Part shown: piece by piece, positions 1 through 5,378 of the stretch | How positions within the stretch are numbered: the first letter of the stretch is position 1 | Layout: every line of letters begins with the position of its first letter | NCBI GenBank assembly: GCA_014377795.1 | Contig: JACMOY010000068.1 | Span: forward strand, 1 to 6,268 | DNA length: 6,268 bases | Reading direction: 5' to 3' | From: Actinomycetota bacterium | Lineage (GTDB): Bacteria; Actinomycetota; Actinomycetes; Actinomycetales; Angustibacteraceae | The notes under the pieces: generated by a model | Told to the model about the DNA's origin: nothing | Databases searched by the model: none | Seen by the model: only the letters and a program-made list of their open reading frames with translations | Program-made: the position numbers and the translations under genes

Positions 1-588
1 CAGGGCGCCCAGCATCTCGGGCGTCTGGTCGAGCGACCCGTCGTCGTGGATGTCGACCTCGATGCCGGTGAGCAGCCGGAACGGCAGCAGCCGCTCAGCC
101 AACCCCGCCACGACGGCCAGCTGGAGCGACAACCGTTCTGCCGTCAGCCCTCTGGCCACCTTCAGCCGCGGCGAATGATCGGTGAGCGCAAGGTACTCGT
201 GGCCCAGCTCGACACCGGTGACCGCCATCTCCTCGATCGGGCTGCCGCCGTCGCTCCAGTCCGAGTGGCTGTGCAGGTCGCCTCGCAGGGAGGCCAGCAG
301 CCGGCGTCCGGCCTCGTCCAACGTCACCAGGTCGACCCGCTCGTCCTCGAGCCGCTGCAGGTACTCGGGCACCGCGCCCGCAACCGCCTCGCTCACCACC
401 GCGGCGGTCGCGTCGCCCACGCCCTTGAGCTCGCGCAGGGTGCCCGCGCTGCTGCGACGCGCCACCTCGTCCGGCGGCGTGGCCGCCAGGACGTCGGCGG
501 CCGCCCGGAACGCCTTCACGCGGTACGACGATGCTTGCGACCGCTCGAGCAGGAAAGCGATGCGGCGCAACGCCTGCAGTGGCTCCAC
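1..588 (-). CDS. HhH-PHP domain protein (PolX-like PHP phosphoesterase), 3' end outside window
   Basis: The 196 visible residues read from a GTG at 588-586 to the window edge with no stop. An N-terminal helical part (about 1-100) includes a helix-hairpin-helix, LKGVGDATA at 54-62, of the kind that binds DNA backbone in PolX polymerases. A PHP metal-dependent phosphoesterase domain follows: HSHSD at 106-110 (first metal-binding motif), TDHS at 136-139 and GIEVDI at 175-180. The order resembles bacterial DNA polymerase X with the polymerase core missing; stand-alone proteins of this shape, roughly 330-340 residues, occur in actinobacteria. The likely activity is phosphoester hydrolysis, perhaps on DNA ends, but the substrate is unknown. 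The start was chosen because the N-terminus (EPLQALRRIAFLLER) fits the family start, and it lies 1 bp after the upstream stop, suggesting translational coupling. The family call is firm, the function is inferred. Histidinol phosphatase is a less likely alternative because of the HhH region. Confidence 0.88.
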   Translation of the reverse strand, partial: MEPLQALRRIAFLLERSQASSYRVKAFRAAADVLAATPPDEVARRSSAGTLRELKGVGDATAAVVSEAVAGAVPEYLQRLEDERVDLVTLDEAGRRLLASLRGDLHSHSDWSDGGSPIEEMAVTGVELGHEYLALTDHSPRLKVARGLTAERLSLQLAVVAGLAERLLPFRLLTGIEVDIHDDGSLDQTPEMLGAL

Positions 589-589
589 G

Positions 590-865
590 TCAGTGCCCGG
601 GCAGGTCCTCGAGTGCGACCTGGGCCCGGCTGTCGGCCACCACGATCCGCCCGGCCGAGATCTCGATGGCAGTCGAGTGCACCCACGGCGCCGGCTGCTC
701 ACCGAGACCGACGGCGACCAGCTCCTCCTGGAGCGCGCTCTCGATCTCGGGCGTCGGCGCCCCCTCGTACCGCGGCGCGAGCCGGTTGATCACGCCCTGC
801 ACGATCTCGTCGTCGCGCAGCGTCCGTCCTACGTTCTCGTCCTCTGCCAGTGGCTGGTCAGGCAC
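590..865 (-). CDS. Small protein of unknown function, first gene of the minus-strand pair
   Basis: This 91-residue protein starts at GTG 865-863 behind a strong Shine-Dalgarno, and its codons show the strong third-position G/C bias of a real actinobacterial gene. I do not firmly recognise it. Residues about 18-32 and 39-53 look like two amphipathic helices separated by a Pro/Gly turn. The segment from about 60 to 80 (WVHSTAIEIS then GRIVVADS) looks extended, and the protein ends in an acidic tail. There is no signal peptide, membrane segment, cysteine pair or catalytic motif. The helical half loosely recalls small actinobacterial three-helix-bundle dimerisation proteins, but that resemblance is weak. 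It lies 1 bp upstream of the HhH-PHP gene, so the two are almost certainly co-transcribed and may be functionally linked. Confidence 0.8.
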   Translation of the reverse strand: MPDQPLAEDENVGRTLRDDEIVQGVINRLAPRYEGAPTPEIESALQEELVAVGLGEQPAPWVHSTAIEISAGRIVVADSRAQVALEDLPGH

Positions 866-872
866 GGCCCTA

Positions 873-879
873 CCTCCTC
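873..879 (-). promoter_or_regulatory. Strong ribosome binding site for the 91-residue protein
   Basis: On the minus strand this reads GAGGAGG, followed by a 7-nt spacer to the GTG at 865. It is the best Shine-Dalgarno in the window and settles the GTG start of the small protein. Confidence 0.85.
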
Positions 880-903
880 GATCGGGTGGTCACGACGCGC
901 CCA

Positions 904-919
904 GCCTCATCCCTGAGGC
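904..919. repeat. Palindrome with 6-bp arms, candidate operator
   Basis: GCCTCA-TCCC-TGAGGC is a perfect inverted repeat with a 4-nt centre. It overlaps the left copy of the CATCCCYGAGGC direct repeat and lies about 40 nt upstream of the minus-strand start codon. The size suits a dimeric regulator; which protein binds is unknown. Confidence 0.45.
908..919 (+). repeat. Direct repeat copy 1, CATCCCTGAGGC
   Basis: It matches copy 2 at 963-974 in 11 of 12 bases, with a start-to-start distance of 55 bp. It forms the right three-quarters of the palindrome at 904-919. It is a candidate regulator-binding site, possibly for the NarL-type regulator encoded downstream (inference). Confidence 0.5.
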
Positions 920-962
920 GGACGCCGTCCACTCCAGGGGACGAGGGCCACGCCGCCCGATC

Positions 963-974
963 CATCCCCGAGGC
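963..974 (+). repeat. Direct repeat copy 2, CATCCCCGAGGC
   Basis: It differs from copy 1 only at position 7 (C for T). Extended to 959-974, it agrees with the 16-bp palindrome window of copy 1 at 12 positions, with the left arm degenerate. It lies roughly 25-37 bp upstream of the possible -10 element, where an activator could touch RNA polymerase. Confidence 0.5.
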
Positions 975-993
975 CGTCGTGCGCCCCTGGCGA

Positions 994-1000
994 CATCCCT
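994..1000 (+). repeat. Partial third repeat copy, CATCCCT
   Basis: The first seven bases of the repeat recur 31 bp after copy 2 and run into the TAGCGT -10-like element. A 7-mer can easily occur by chance, so this is weak support. Confidence 0.25.
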
Positions 1001-1005
1001 AGCGT
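1000..1005 (+). promoter_or_regulatory. Possible -10 element of the exporter operon promoter
   Basis: TAGCGT fits the actinobacterial TANNNT -10 pattern. Transcription would begin near 1011-1012, giving a leader of about 33 nt that contains the Shine-Dalgarno at 1034. No -35 close to TTGACA is found at 17-19 bp upstream, as expected if an activator is needed. This is proposed from pattern alone. Confidence 0.4.
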
Positions 1006-1033
1006 CGATGACGAAGCCCACCCGAGCCAGACC

Positions 1034-1038
1034 AGGAG
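1034..1038 (+). promoter_or_regulatory. Ribosome binding site deciding the ATPase start
   Basis: AGGAG lies 5 nt before GTG 1044. The in-frame ATG at 1008 has no such sequence and sits only 2 nt after the possible -10, so GTG 1044 is preferred. Confidence 0.7.
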
Positions 1039-1043
1039 CACCC

Positions 1044-1976
1044 GTGATCACCGCAACCAACCTCACCAAGCGCTACGGCGACAAGACCGCCGTCGACGAC
1101 CTGACCTTCAGTGTCCGACCCGGGGTGGTCACCGGCTTCCTGGGTCCCAACGGGGCCGGCAAGTCCACCACCATGCGGATGATCGTCGGTCTCGACCGGC
1201 CCACCAGCGGCACCGTCACCGTCGGCGGAAGGGCGTACGTCGACCAGGCCGCACCGATGCACGCGATCGGCGCCCTGCTCGAGGCCCGGGCTGTGCACAC
1301 GGCGCGCTCGGCATACGACCACCTGCTCGCCCTCGGCGCGACGACCGGCCTCGGACGACGACGGGTCGACGAGGTCGTCGACCTGGTCGGCCTGCGCGAG
1401 GTCGCGCACCAGCGTGCGGGCGGGTTCTCGCTCGGCATGGGCCAGCGGCTCGGGATCGCGTCGGCGCTGCTCGGCGACCCCGAGGTCGTCATGCTGGACG
1501 AGCCCGTCAACGGGCTCGACCTGGACGGCATCCGCTGGATCCGCGGCCTGCTGCGCTCACTGGCCGGCGAGGGGCGCACCGTGTTCGTCTCGTCGCACCA
1601 GATGAGCGAAATGGCGCTGACCGCCGAGCACCTCGTGGCCGTCGGCCGCGGTCGCCTGCTGGCCGACGTGTCCGTCGCCGAGATGCTCGCCTCCACCGAC
1701 TCGGGCACGGTGCGGGTCGGGACGCCGTACGCGACCGAGCTGGCCGAGCTTCTCGCCGGCGAGGGGGTGCAGATCACCAGCAGCGAGCGTCACGTCCTTT
1801 CCGTCGTCGGGCGCAGCAGCGAGCAGATCGGTGCAGTTGCGCTGCTGCACGGACTGGTGCTGCACGAGCTCACCCCGCAGCGCGCCACGCTTGAGGAGGC
1901 TTTCATCGCGATGACCGGCGACGACGTCGAGTACCGCAGCCAGACCATCGACGACACCAGCCGGAGGGCAGCATGA
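1044..1976 (+). CDS. ABC-2 type exporter, ATP-binding protein
   Basis: This 310-residue cytoplasmic ATPase powers the membrane protein encoded next to it. Visible motifs are Walker A GPNGAGKST (34-42), the signature SLGMGQ (129-134), Walker B VVMLDEP (148-154) with catalytic Glu153, the D-loop NGLD (156-159) and the H-loop His185 in SSHQMSEM. The Q-loop position reads IGALLEA (75-81), with Glu where other ABC proteins have Gln, as is common in NatA/BcrA-like exporters. Residues from about 215 form the C-terminal extension typical of this drug/peptide/Na+ exporter group, and the length is normal for it. Its stop overlaps the permease ATG by 4 bp (ATGA). An ATPase with a separate permease, followed by a kinase and regulator, suggests stress-induced export, but the substrate is unknown. 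Starting at ATG 1008 would add 12 residues. Confidence 0.95.
   Translation: MITATNLTKRYGDKTAVDDLTFSVRPGVVTGFLGPNGAGKSTTMRMIVGLDRPTSGTVTVGGRAYVDQAAPMHAIGALLEARAVHTARSAYDHLLALGATTGLGRRRVDEVVDLVGLREVAHQRAGGFSLGMGQRLGIASALLGDPEVVMLDEPVNGLDLDGIRWIRGLLRSLAGEGRTVFVSSHQMSEMALTAEHLVAVGRGRLLADVSVAEMLASTDSGTVRVGTPYATELAELLAGEGVQITSSERHVLSVVGRSSEQIGAVALLHGLVLHELTPQRATLEEAFIAMTGDDVEYRSQTIDDTSRRAA
1963..1967 (+). promoter_or_regulatory. Ribosome binding site of the permease gene
   Basis: GGAGG inside the end of the ATPase gene, with a 5-nt spacer to ATG 1973, supports the overlapping start. Confidence 0.75.
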
Positions 1977-2806
1977 GCACCGAGGTCCGCACGACGCCCA
2001 GCCCCACCCGGCCCGTCGTCGGCACGCGCGAGGTGACCCAGTGGCGGGTGGTGGTGTCTGAGTGGGTCAAGCTGCGCAGCCTGCGCTCGACGCTGTGGAC
2101 CCTCGGTGCGGCGTGCGTCGCCCTCGTGGGGCTCGGCGTGCTGATCGCCTACGTGCGCACGACGCAGACGGCGCTCGACACGGGGCCCGGGCCGGGCACG
2201 AGCGACCCCACGGCGACGGCGCTGGCCGGGGTGAACTTCGGCCAGCTCGCGATCGGTGTGCTGGGCGTCCTCGTCGTGACGGGCGAGTACTCGACCGGGA
2301 TGATCCGCGCGACGCTGACCGCGGTGCCACGACGACTTCCGGTGCTGTGGGCCAAGTCCGCGGTCTTTGCTGTCGTCACCCTCGCGGTGAGCCTGGTCTC
2401 GGTCGTCGCCGCGTTCTTCGGTGCGCAGGCGATCCTGTCCGGCAGCGACCTCCAGACCACCTTCGGTGCTGACGGGGTCGCGAGGGCCGTCGTCGGCGCG
2501 GCGCTCTACCTGACGGTGGTCGGCTTGCTCGGGATGGGCCTGGGCTGGATGCTGCGCAGCACGGCCGGCGCCATCGCCGCGCTGTTCGCGCTGCTGCTGG
2601 TCGTCCCGGTCGTCTTCGGCCTGCTTCCGGCGAGCTGGAACGACACGGTAGGGCCCTACCTGCCCAACAACGCCGGGCAGGCGGTCATGACCGTCGCGGG
2701 TGACGGCTCGCTGCTGCCGCCGTGGACCGGCTTCGCCGTCTTCTGCGGCTACGCCGCGCTCGCGCTGGTCGCCGGGGCCGTCCGGCTCGTGCGCCGCGAC
2801 GCCTAG
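1973..2806 (+). CDS. ABC-2 type exporter, permease
   Basis: This 277-residue integral membrane protein should form the dimeric translocation path for the preceding ATPase. After a polar N-terminus comes SEWVKLRSLRST (29-40), the cytoplasmic entry helix typical of actinobacterial ABC-2 permeases. Six hydrophobic segments follow at about 41-61, 88-104, 127-152, 172-193, 199-219 and 251-271. The GEYSTGMIRATL stretch (104-115) after the second segment, followed by AVPRR, is characteristic of the family. A Gly/Pro/Thr-rich loop (about 70-80) probably faces outside, as may the loop with PYLPNNAG (228-235). There is no signal peptide. It ends in the basic RLVRRDA, followed by only 3 bp before the kinase frame. 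The transport direction (export) comes from the family; the substrate cannot be inferred. Confidence 0.93.
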   Translation: MSTEVRTTPSPTRPVVGTREVTQWRVVVSEWVKLRSLRSTLWTLGAACVALVGLGVLIAYVRTTQTALDTGPGPGTSDPTATALAGVNFGQLAIGVLGVLVVTGEYSTGMIRATLTAVPRRLPVLWAKSAVFAVVTLAVSLVSVVAAFFGAQAILSGSDLQTTFGADGVARAVVGAALYLTVVGLLGMGLGWMLRSTAGAIAALFALLLVVPVVFGLLPASWNDTVGPYLPNNAGQAVMTVAGDGSLLPPWTGFAVFCGYAALALVAGAVRLVRRDA

Positions 2807-2809
2807 TCT
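2804..2809 (+). promoter_or_regulatory. Possible internal -10 for leaderless kinase-regulator transcripts
   Basis: TAGTCT contains the permease stop codon (TAG) and fits the TANNNT -10 pattern. Exactly 6 nt later is an in-frame GTG (2816), where a leaderless mRNA would begin, and no Shine-Dalgarno precedes either candidate kinase start. No good -35 is seen. Confidence 0.35.
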
Positions 2810-3946
2810 GTGCTGGTGGCCCCTCGGCGACTCGACGTCGCGGTCGACCTCGCCATACCGGCGCTGGTCCTTGCCGCTGCACTGCCTCGCGACGCCCAGC
2901 GGGTCCAGCTGACACCGACCGCCGCCGTTCTGTACGGCGCCCTCCTCCTGCCACTGCTGTGGCGACGCAGGCACCCGACCCCGGTCTTTCTGGTGGTCGC
3001 CGCCGTGTGCTTGGTGCAGTGGGTGGTCGACGTGCACCTGGCCGCGTCCGTGTCGCTGCTCGTCGCGCTGCCCGCGGTGCCCGCGTACGACACGCGCCGT
3101 CGAGCGTGGGGGGCCGCCGGCGTCGTGGCACTGGGCGTCGTACTGGCCGTCGTACGGTGGGCACCTGCGGGCACCCGGTACGTCGCCCTGCTGCTCCTGT
3201 CGGGCTTCGCGGCCGCGCCGTTCGTCGCCGGGATGGCGGCACGCACCCGACGTGCGTACCTGTCGGCCCTGGAGGAGCGCGCCGAGCGGCTCGAGCGCGA
3301 TCGTGACCAGCACGGTCGGATCGCTGCCGCCGCCGAACGGGGTCGCATCGCCGGGGAGCTGCACGACGTGGTGGCGCACCACGTCTCGGTGATGGTCACC
3401 CTCGCCGACGGCGCGCGGCTGACCGCACCCAGCGACCCAGCGACCGCGGCGCGGGCCATGACCCAGGTGTCGGCCACCGGACGTCAGGCGCTGGGCGAGA
3501 TGCGCCGGCTGCTCGGCGTCCTCGGGCACGACCGCGGTGACGCCGCGCTCTCACCCCAGCCCGGGCTCGAGGACATCGGTGCGATGGTGGACGGTGTGCG
3601 CGCGACCGGGCTCGAGGTCACGCTCGTCCAGTCCGGGTCGCCGGTGGCTGTGCCCGCCGGCGCGGCCCTCGTCGTGTACCGCGTGGTGCAGGAGGCCCTC
3701 ACCAACACCCTGAAGCACGCTCGCTCGGCGTCCGGTGCGCGGGTCGACCTCGCGTACACCGCCCGCGGGGTCGACGTGATGGTGAGCGACGACGGCACCG
3801 CGCCGGTCGGCGTCCTCACCCGGGGGTTCGGCGTGGCGGGGATGCGCGAGCGGGCCGCCGTGTACGGCGGGACCCTGGCCGCAGGCCCCGACCCCGTCGG
3901 CGGCTGGCGGGTCGCCCTGCACCTGGACCTCGGGCCGCCGGCGTGA
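2810..3946 (+). CDS. NarL-family sensor histidine kinase (DesK/LiaS-like class)
   Basis: This 378-residue membrane kinase has about six N-terminal hydrophobic segments (roughly 11-25, 38-51, 58-73, 77-92, 100-118 and 123-143) with short connectors, so any sensing is likely within or at the membrane. A charged helix (150-175) leads to a HisKA_3 domain, ERGRIAGELHDVVAHH, with the phosphorylated His at 185. The HATPase domain shows the N-box EALTNTLKHA (295-304, Asn299), the G1 region VSDDG (325-329) and GFGVAGMRERA (339-349). In relatives the latter two usually read DDGxG and GHGLxGM, so Ala331 and Phe340 are mild departures. Its partner is surely the regulator whose GTG overlaps its stop. GTG 2810 gives the full frame; GTG 2816 (two residues shorter) is equally possible and fits a leaderless start. 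The signal is unknown. Confidence 0.93.
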   Translation: MLVAPRRLDVAVDLAIPALVLAAALPRDAQRVQLTPTAAVLYGALLLPLLWRRRHPTPVFLVVAAVCLVQWVVDVHLAASVSLLVALPAVPAYDTRRRAWGAAGVVALGVVLAVVRWAPAGTRYVALLLLSGFAAAPFVAGMAARTRRAYLSALEERAERLERDRDQHGRIAAAAERGRIAGELHDVVAHHVSVMVTLADGARLTAPSDPATAARAMTQVSATGRQALGEMRRLLGVLGHDRGDAALSPQPGLEDIGAMVDGVRATGLEVTLVQSGSPVAVPAGAALVVYRVVQEALTNTLKHARSASGARVDLAYTARGVDVMVSDDGTAPVGVLTRGFGVAGMRERAAVYGGTLAAGPDPVGGWRVALHLDLGPPA

Positions 3947-4620
3947 GCGTCAGGGTGCTCCTCGTCGATGACCAGCAGCTGATGCGTCTGGGCTTTCGCC
4001 TGGTGCTGCAGGCCCAGAAGGACGTGACCGTCGTCGGCGAGGCCGGTGACGGCGTCCAGGCGATGCGGCTGGTGGCCGAGCTCGCACCGGACGTCGTCCT
4101 GATGGACGTGCGGATGCCGGTGATGGACGGCATCGAGACCACCCGCCGGATCGTCGCGGCGTACCCCGCGTCACGGGTGCTGCTGCTGACGACATTCGAC
4201 CTCGACGAGTACGCGTACGCCGGGCTCAGGGCCGGCGCGAGCGGCTTCCTGCTCAAGGACGTCCCCCCGGAGCAGCTGGTCACTGCCATCCAGGTGGTGG
4301 CCGCCGGCGACGCCGTCGTCGCACCCACCGTCACCCGACGGCTGCTGGACGCCTTCGCTGAACGGCTGCCTGACCCGGGGGCATCGGCCCCGGACACGCG
4401 ACTCGACCGGCTGACCGACCGCGAGCGCGAGGTGCTGCTCGAGGTGGCGGGCGGTCGCTCCAACGCCGAGATCGCGGCCCGGCTCGTGCTGTCGGAGGCG
4501 ACGGTCAAGAGCCACGTCGGGCGCATCCTGCACAAGCTCGAGCTGCGCGACCGGGTCCAGGTCGTCGTCCTCGCCTACGAGACCGGGGTCGTGCGGCCGC
4601 CGCGGTCACCACCCGGGTGA
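3943..4620 (+). CDS. NarL/LuxR-type response regulator
   Basis: This 225-residue cytoplasmic DNA-binding regulator has a receiver domain (about 3-120) with the acidic pocket Asp9/Asp10, phosphoacceptor Asp55 in LMDVRMP, Thr83/Thr84 and Lys105 (LLKD). After a linker (about 135-152) comes the LuxR helix-turn-helix: LTDREREVL (157-165), then NAEIAARLVLSEATVKSH with its recognition helix at about 184-199. All key residues are present, so it should be activated by phosphorylation from the adjacent kinase. Its GTG overlaps the kinase stop (GTGA) and has no clear Shine-Dalgarno, which points to translational coupling and balanced production. Its likely target is the divergent region at 866-1043, driving the exporter operon (inference). 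A short Pro-rich tail, VVRPPRSPPG, follows the HTH. Confidence 0.95.
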   Translation: MSVRVLLVDDQQLMRLGFRLVLQAQKDVTVVGEAGDGVQAMRLVAELAPDVVLMDVRMPVMDGIETTRRIVAAYPASRVLLLTTFDLDEYAYAGLRAGASGFLLKDVPPEQLVTAIQVVAAGDAVVAPTVTRRLLDAFAERLPDPGASAPDTRLDRLTDREREVLLEVAGGRSNAEIAARLVLSEATVKSHVGRILHKLELRDRVQVVVLAYETGVVRPPRSPPG

Positions 4621-4622
4621 CC
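4604..4622. repeat. Hairpin across the response regulator stop codon
   Basis: GGTCACC, 5 nt, GGTGACC: perfect 7-bp arms with the TGA stop (4618-4620) in the right arm. No T-tract follows, so it is not a classical intrinsic terminator. It could attenuate read-through into the NYN gene, protect the mRNA end, act as an operator, or be chance. Confidence 0.4.
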
Positions 4623-4638
4623 TGACCCTCGCCGACCT

Positions 4639-4644
4639 GGGAGG
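4639..4644 (+). promoter_or_regulatory. Ribosome binding site of the NYN-domain gene
   Basis: GGGAGG lies 8 nt before ATG 4653, in the 32-bp gap after the regulator gene. It supports this start over the internal ATG at 4875, which has no Shine-Dalgarno. Confidence 0.7.
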
Positions 4645-4652
4645 ATCCCGGC

Positions 4653-5378
4653 ATGGGACTCGGTGGCACGCGCACCTCGGTCGTCCTCGCGGACGACGAC
4701 GAGCTCGAGTGGGTCGACCTGCGCCTGGTGCGGGCGCTGGCCCCGGCCGCCCGTCGCCAGCGCACCTCGCGTGCGACCAGCGCGCCCCGCGGGCGCTCCG
4801 CCGCCGGATCACGCCCAGCGGACGTCGCCCGGCCGGCGGCGGCACCGCCCACGCCGGGCACCCTCGGTCCCGCGATGATCCTGTGGCTGCGCCGCCACCC
4901 CCTGTGGGTGCGCGGCACCGGCCCGCGGATCCTGCTCGTCGACCTGGACAACCTGCGAGCCGGGCCCTCGCGCTGGCAGGCCCGGATGGGGGTCGTCGCC
5001 TGGTTGGCCCGGATCGCCGACCACACCGTCCTCGCCGGCCAGCCCGGGGCCGTCGCCCGCGCCCGGCCGCACCTGGGGGCGCTCGGCGAGCAGGCTCACG
5101 CGGTCGACGACGGCAGCGACCTGGCCGACCACGTGCTGCTCGACGCGGCCGACGCGATCGTGGCCGCTGCCGCCCGGACGGTCGTGATCAGCAACGACGG
5201 GATCTTCGTCCGGCTGGCCGGGCGGGGCCCGCTCACCGTGGTGAGCCCGGGCGTTGACGCCCTCAGCGACAAGCTGCGGGACGCGGCGAGCCGGGTCGTC
5301 GACCTCACGGCCGTCGAGGAGTCCGCCCTCATGGCGCTGAGCATCGCTGCTGACCTGACCGACGACCAGCCGGGATGA
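4653..5378 (+). CDS. NYN/PIN-like domain protein, putative ribonuclease
   Basis: This is a 241-residue protein with no obvious name. A short acidic N-terminus (ADDDELEWVDLR, 13-24) is followed by an Ala/Arg/Pro-rich, probably disordered linker (about 30-72). The C-terminal part (about 90-220) looks like a NYN domain, the PIN-like nuclease fold: ILLVDLDNL (93-101, Asp97 and Asp99), DDGSDLADHVLLDAA (152-166, Asp156 and Asp159) and VVISNDGIF (177-185, Asp182). These match the three acidic positions of NYN proteins in order and spacing, with SNDGIF in place of the usual SGDGIF. If active, it would cleave RNA using divalent metal; the RNA target is unknown. It has no signal peptide or membrane segment. 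Its stop overlaps the next ATG (ATGA), so it is co-translated with the SDR gene. The domain call rests on motif reading alone. Confidence 0.82.
   Translation: MGLGGTRTSVVLADDDELEWVDLRLVRALAPAARRQRTSRATSAPRGRSAAGSRPADVARPAAAPPTPGTLGPAMILWLRRHPLWVRGTGPRILLVDLDNLRAGPSRWQARMGVVAWLARIADHTVLAGQPGAVARARPHLGALGEQAHAVDDGSDLADHVLLDAADAIVAAAARTVVISNDGIFVRLAGRGPLTVVSPGVDALSDKLRDAASRVVDLTAVEESALMALSIAADLTDDQPG

Larger units (their letters stand above)
866..1043. promoter_or_regulatory. Divergent intergenic control region
   Basis: This 178-bp non-coding stretch separates the minus-strand PHP unit from the plus-strand exporter operon and must hold promoters for both. It contains a 12-bp direct repeat with one mismatch, a 6-bp-arm palindrome over the left copy, a partial third copy next to a -10-like TAGCGT, and a 7-bp inverted pair CCAGGGG (934-940) with CCCCTGG (984-990). 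I could not find a convincing -10 for the minus strand. An open plus-strand frame runs through it from far upstream, but that frame overlaps the minus-strand genes and is not a credible N-terminal extension of the ATPase. Confidence 0.7.

Noticed and set aside
46..916. Long open plus-strand frames opposite the PHP unit
   Set aside because: They are antisense to two genes with clear motifs and ribosome binding, and their translations are low-complexity Arg/Ala/Pro-rich sequence typical of shadow frames in high-GC DNA.
531..1043. N-terminal extension of the ABC ATPase of about 170 residues
   Set aside because: It would overlap the minus-strand 91-residue gene and the divergent promoter region. 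The family N-terminus and a Shine-Dalgarno fit GTG 1044.
1269..1290. Glu instead of Gln at the ABC Q-loop
   Set aside because: This is common in the NatA/BcrA-like exporter subfamily and not evidence of an inactive ATPase; all other catalytic motifs are intact.
3129..3160. Repeated CGTCGTAC in the kinase membrane region
   Set aside because: It reflects repeated Val-Val/Val-Arg codons in a hydrophobic segment, with no further repeat units.
1790..3529. 579-codon open frame on the minus strand
   Set aside because: It runs antisense to the permease and kinase genes, encodes a Gln/His/Arg/Gly-rich sequence with no domain, and is explained by GC codon bias.
4375..4393. CCGGGG...CCCCGG hairpin
   Set aside because: It lies in the inter-domain linker of the response regulator, codes for Pro/Gly/Ala/Asp, and is the kind of GC stem expected by chance.
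5231..5246. GCTCACC-GT-GGTGAGC palindrome
   Set aside because: It lies inside the coding part of the NYN domain and has a 2-nt centre. No promoter or gene boundary is near, so chance and codon choice are enough.
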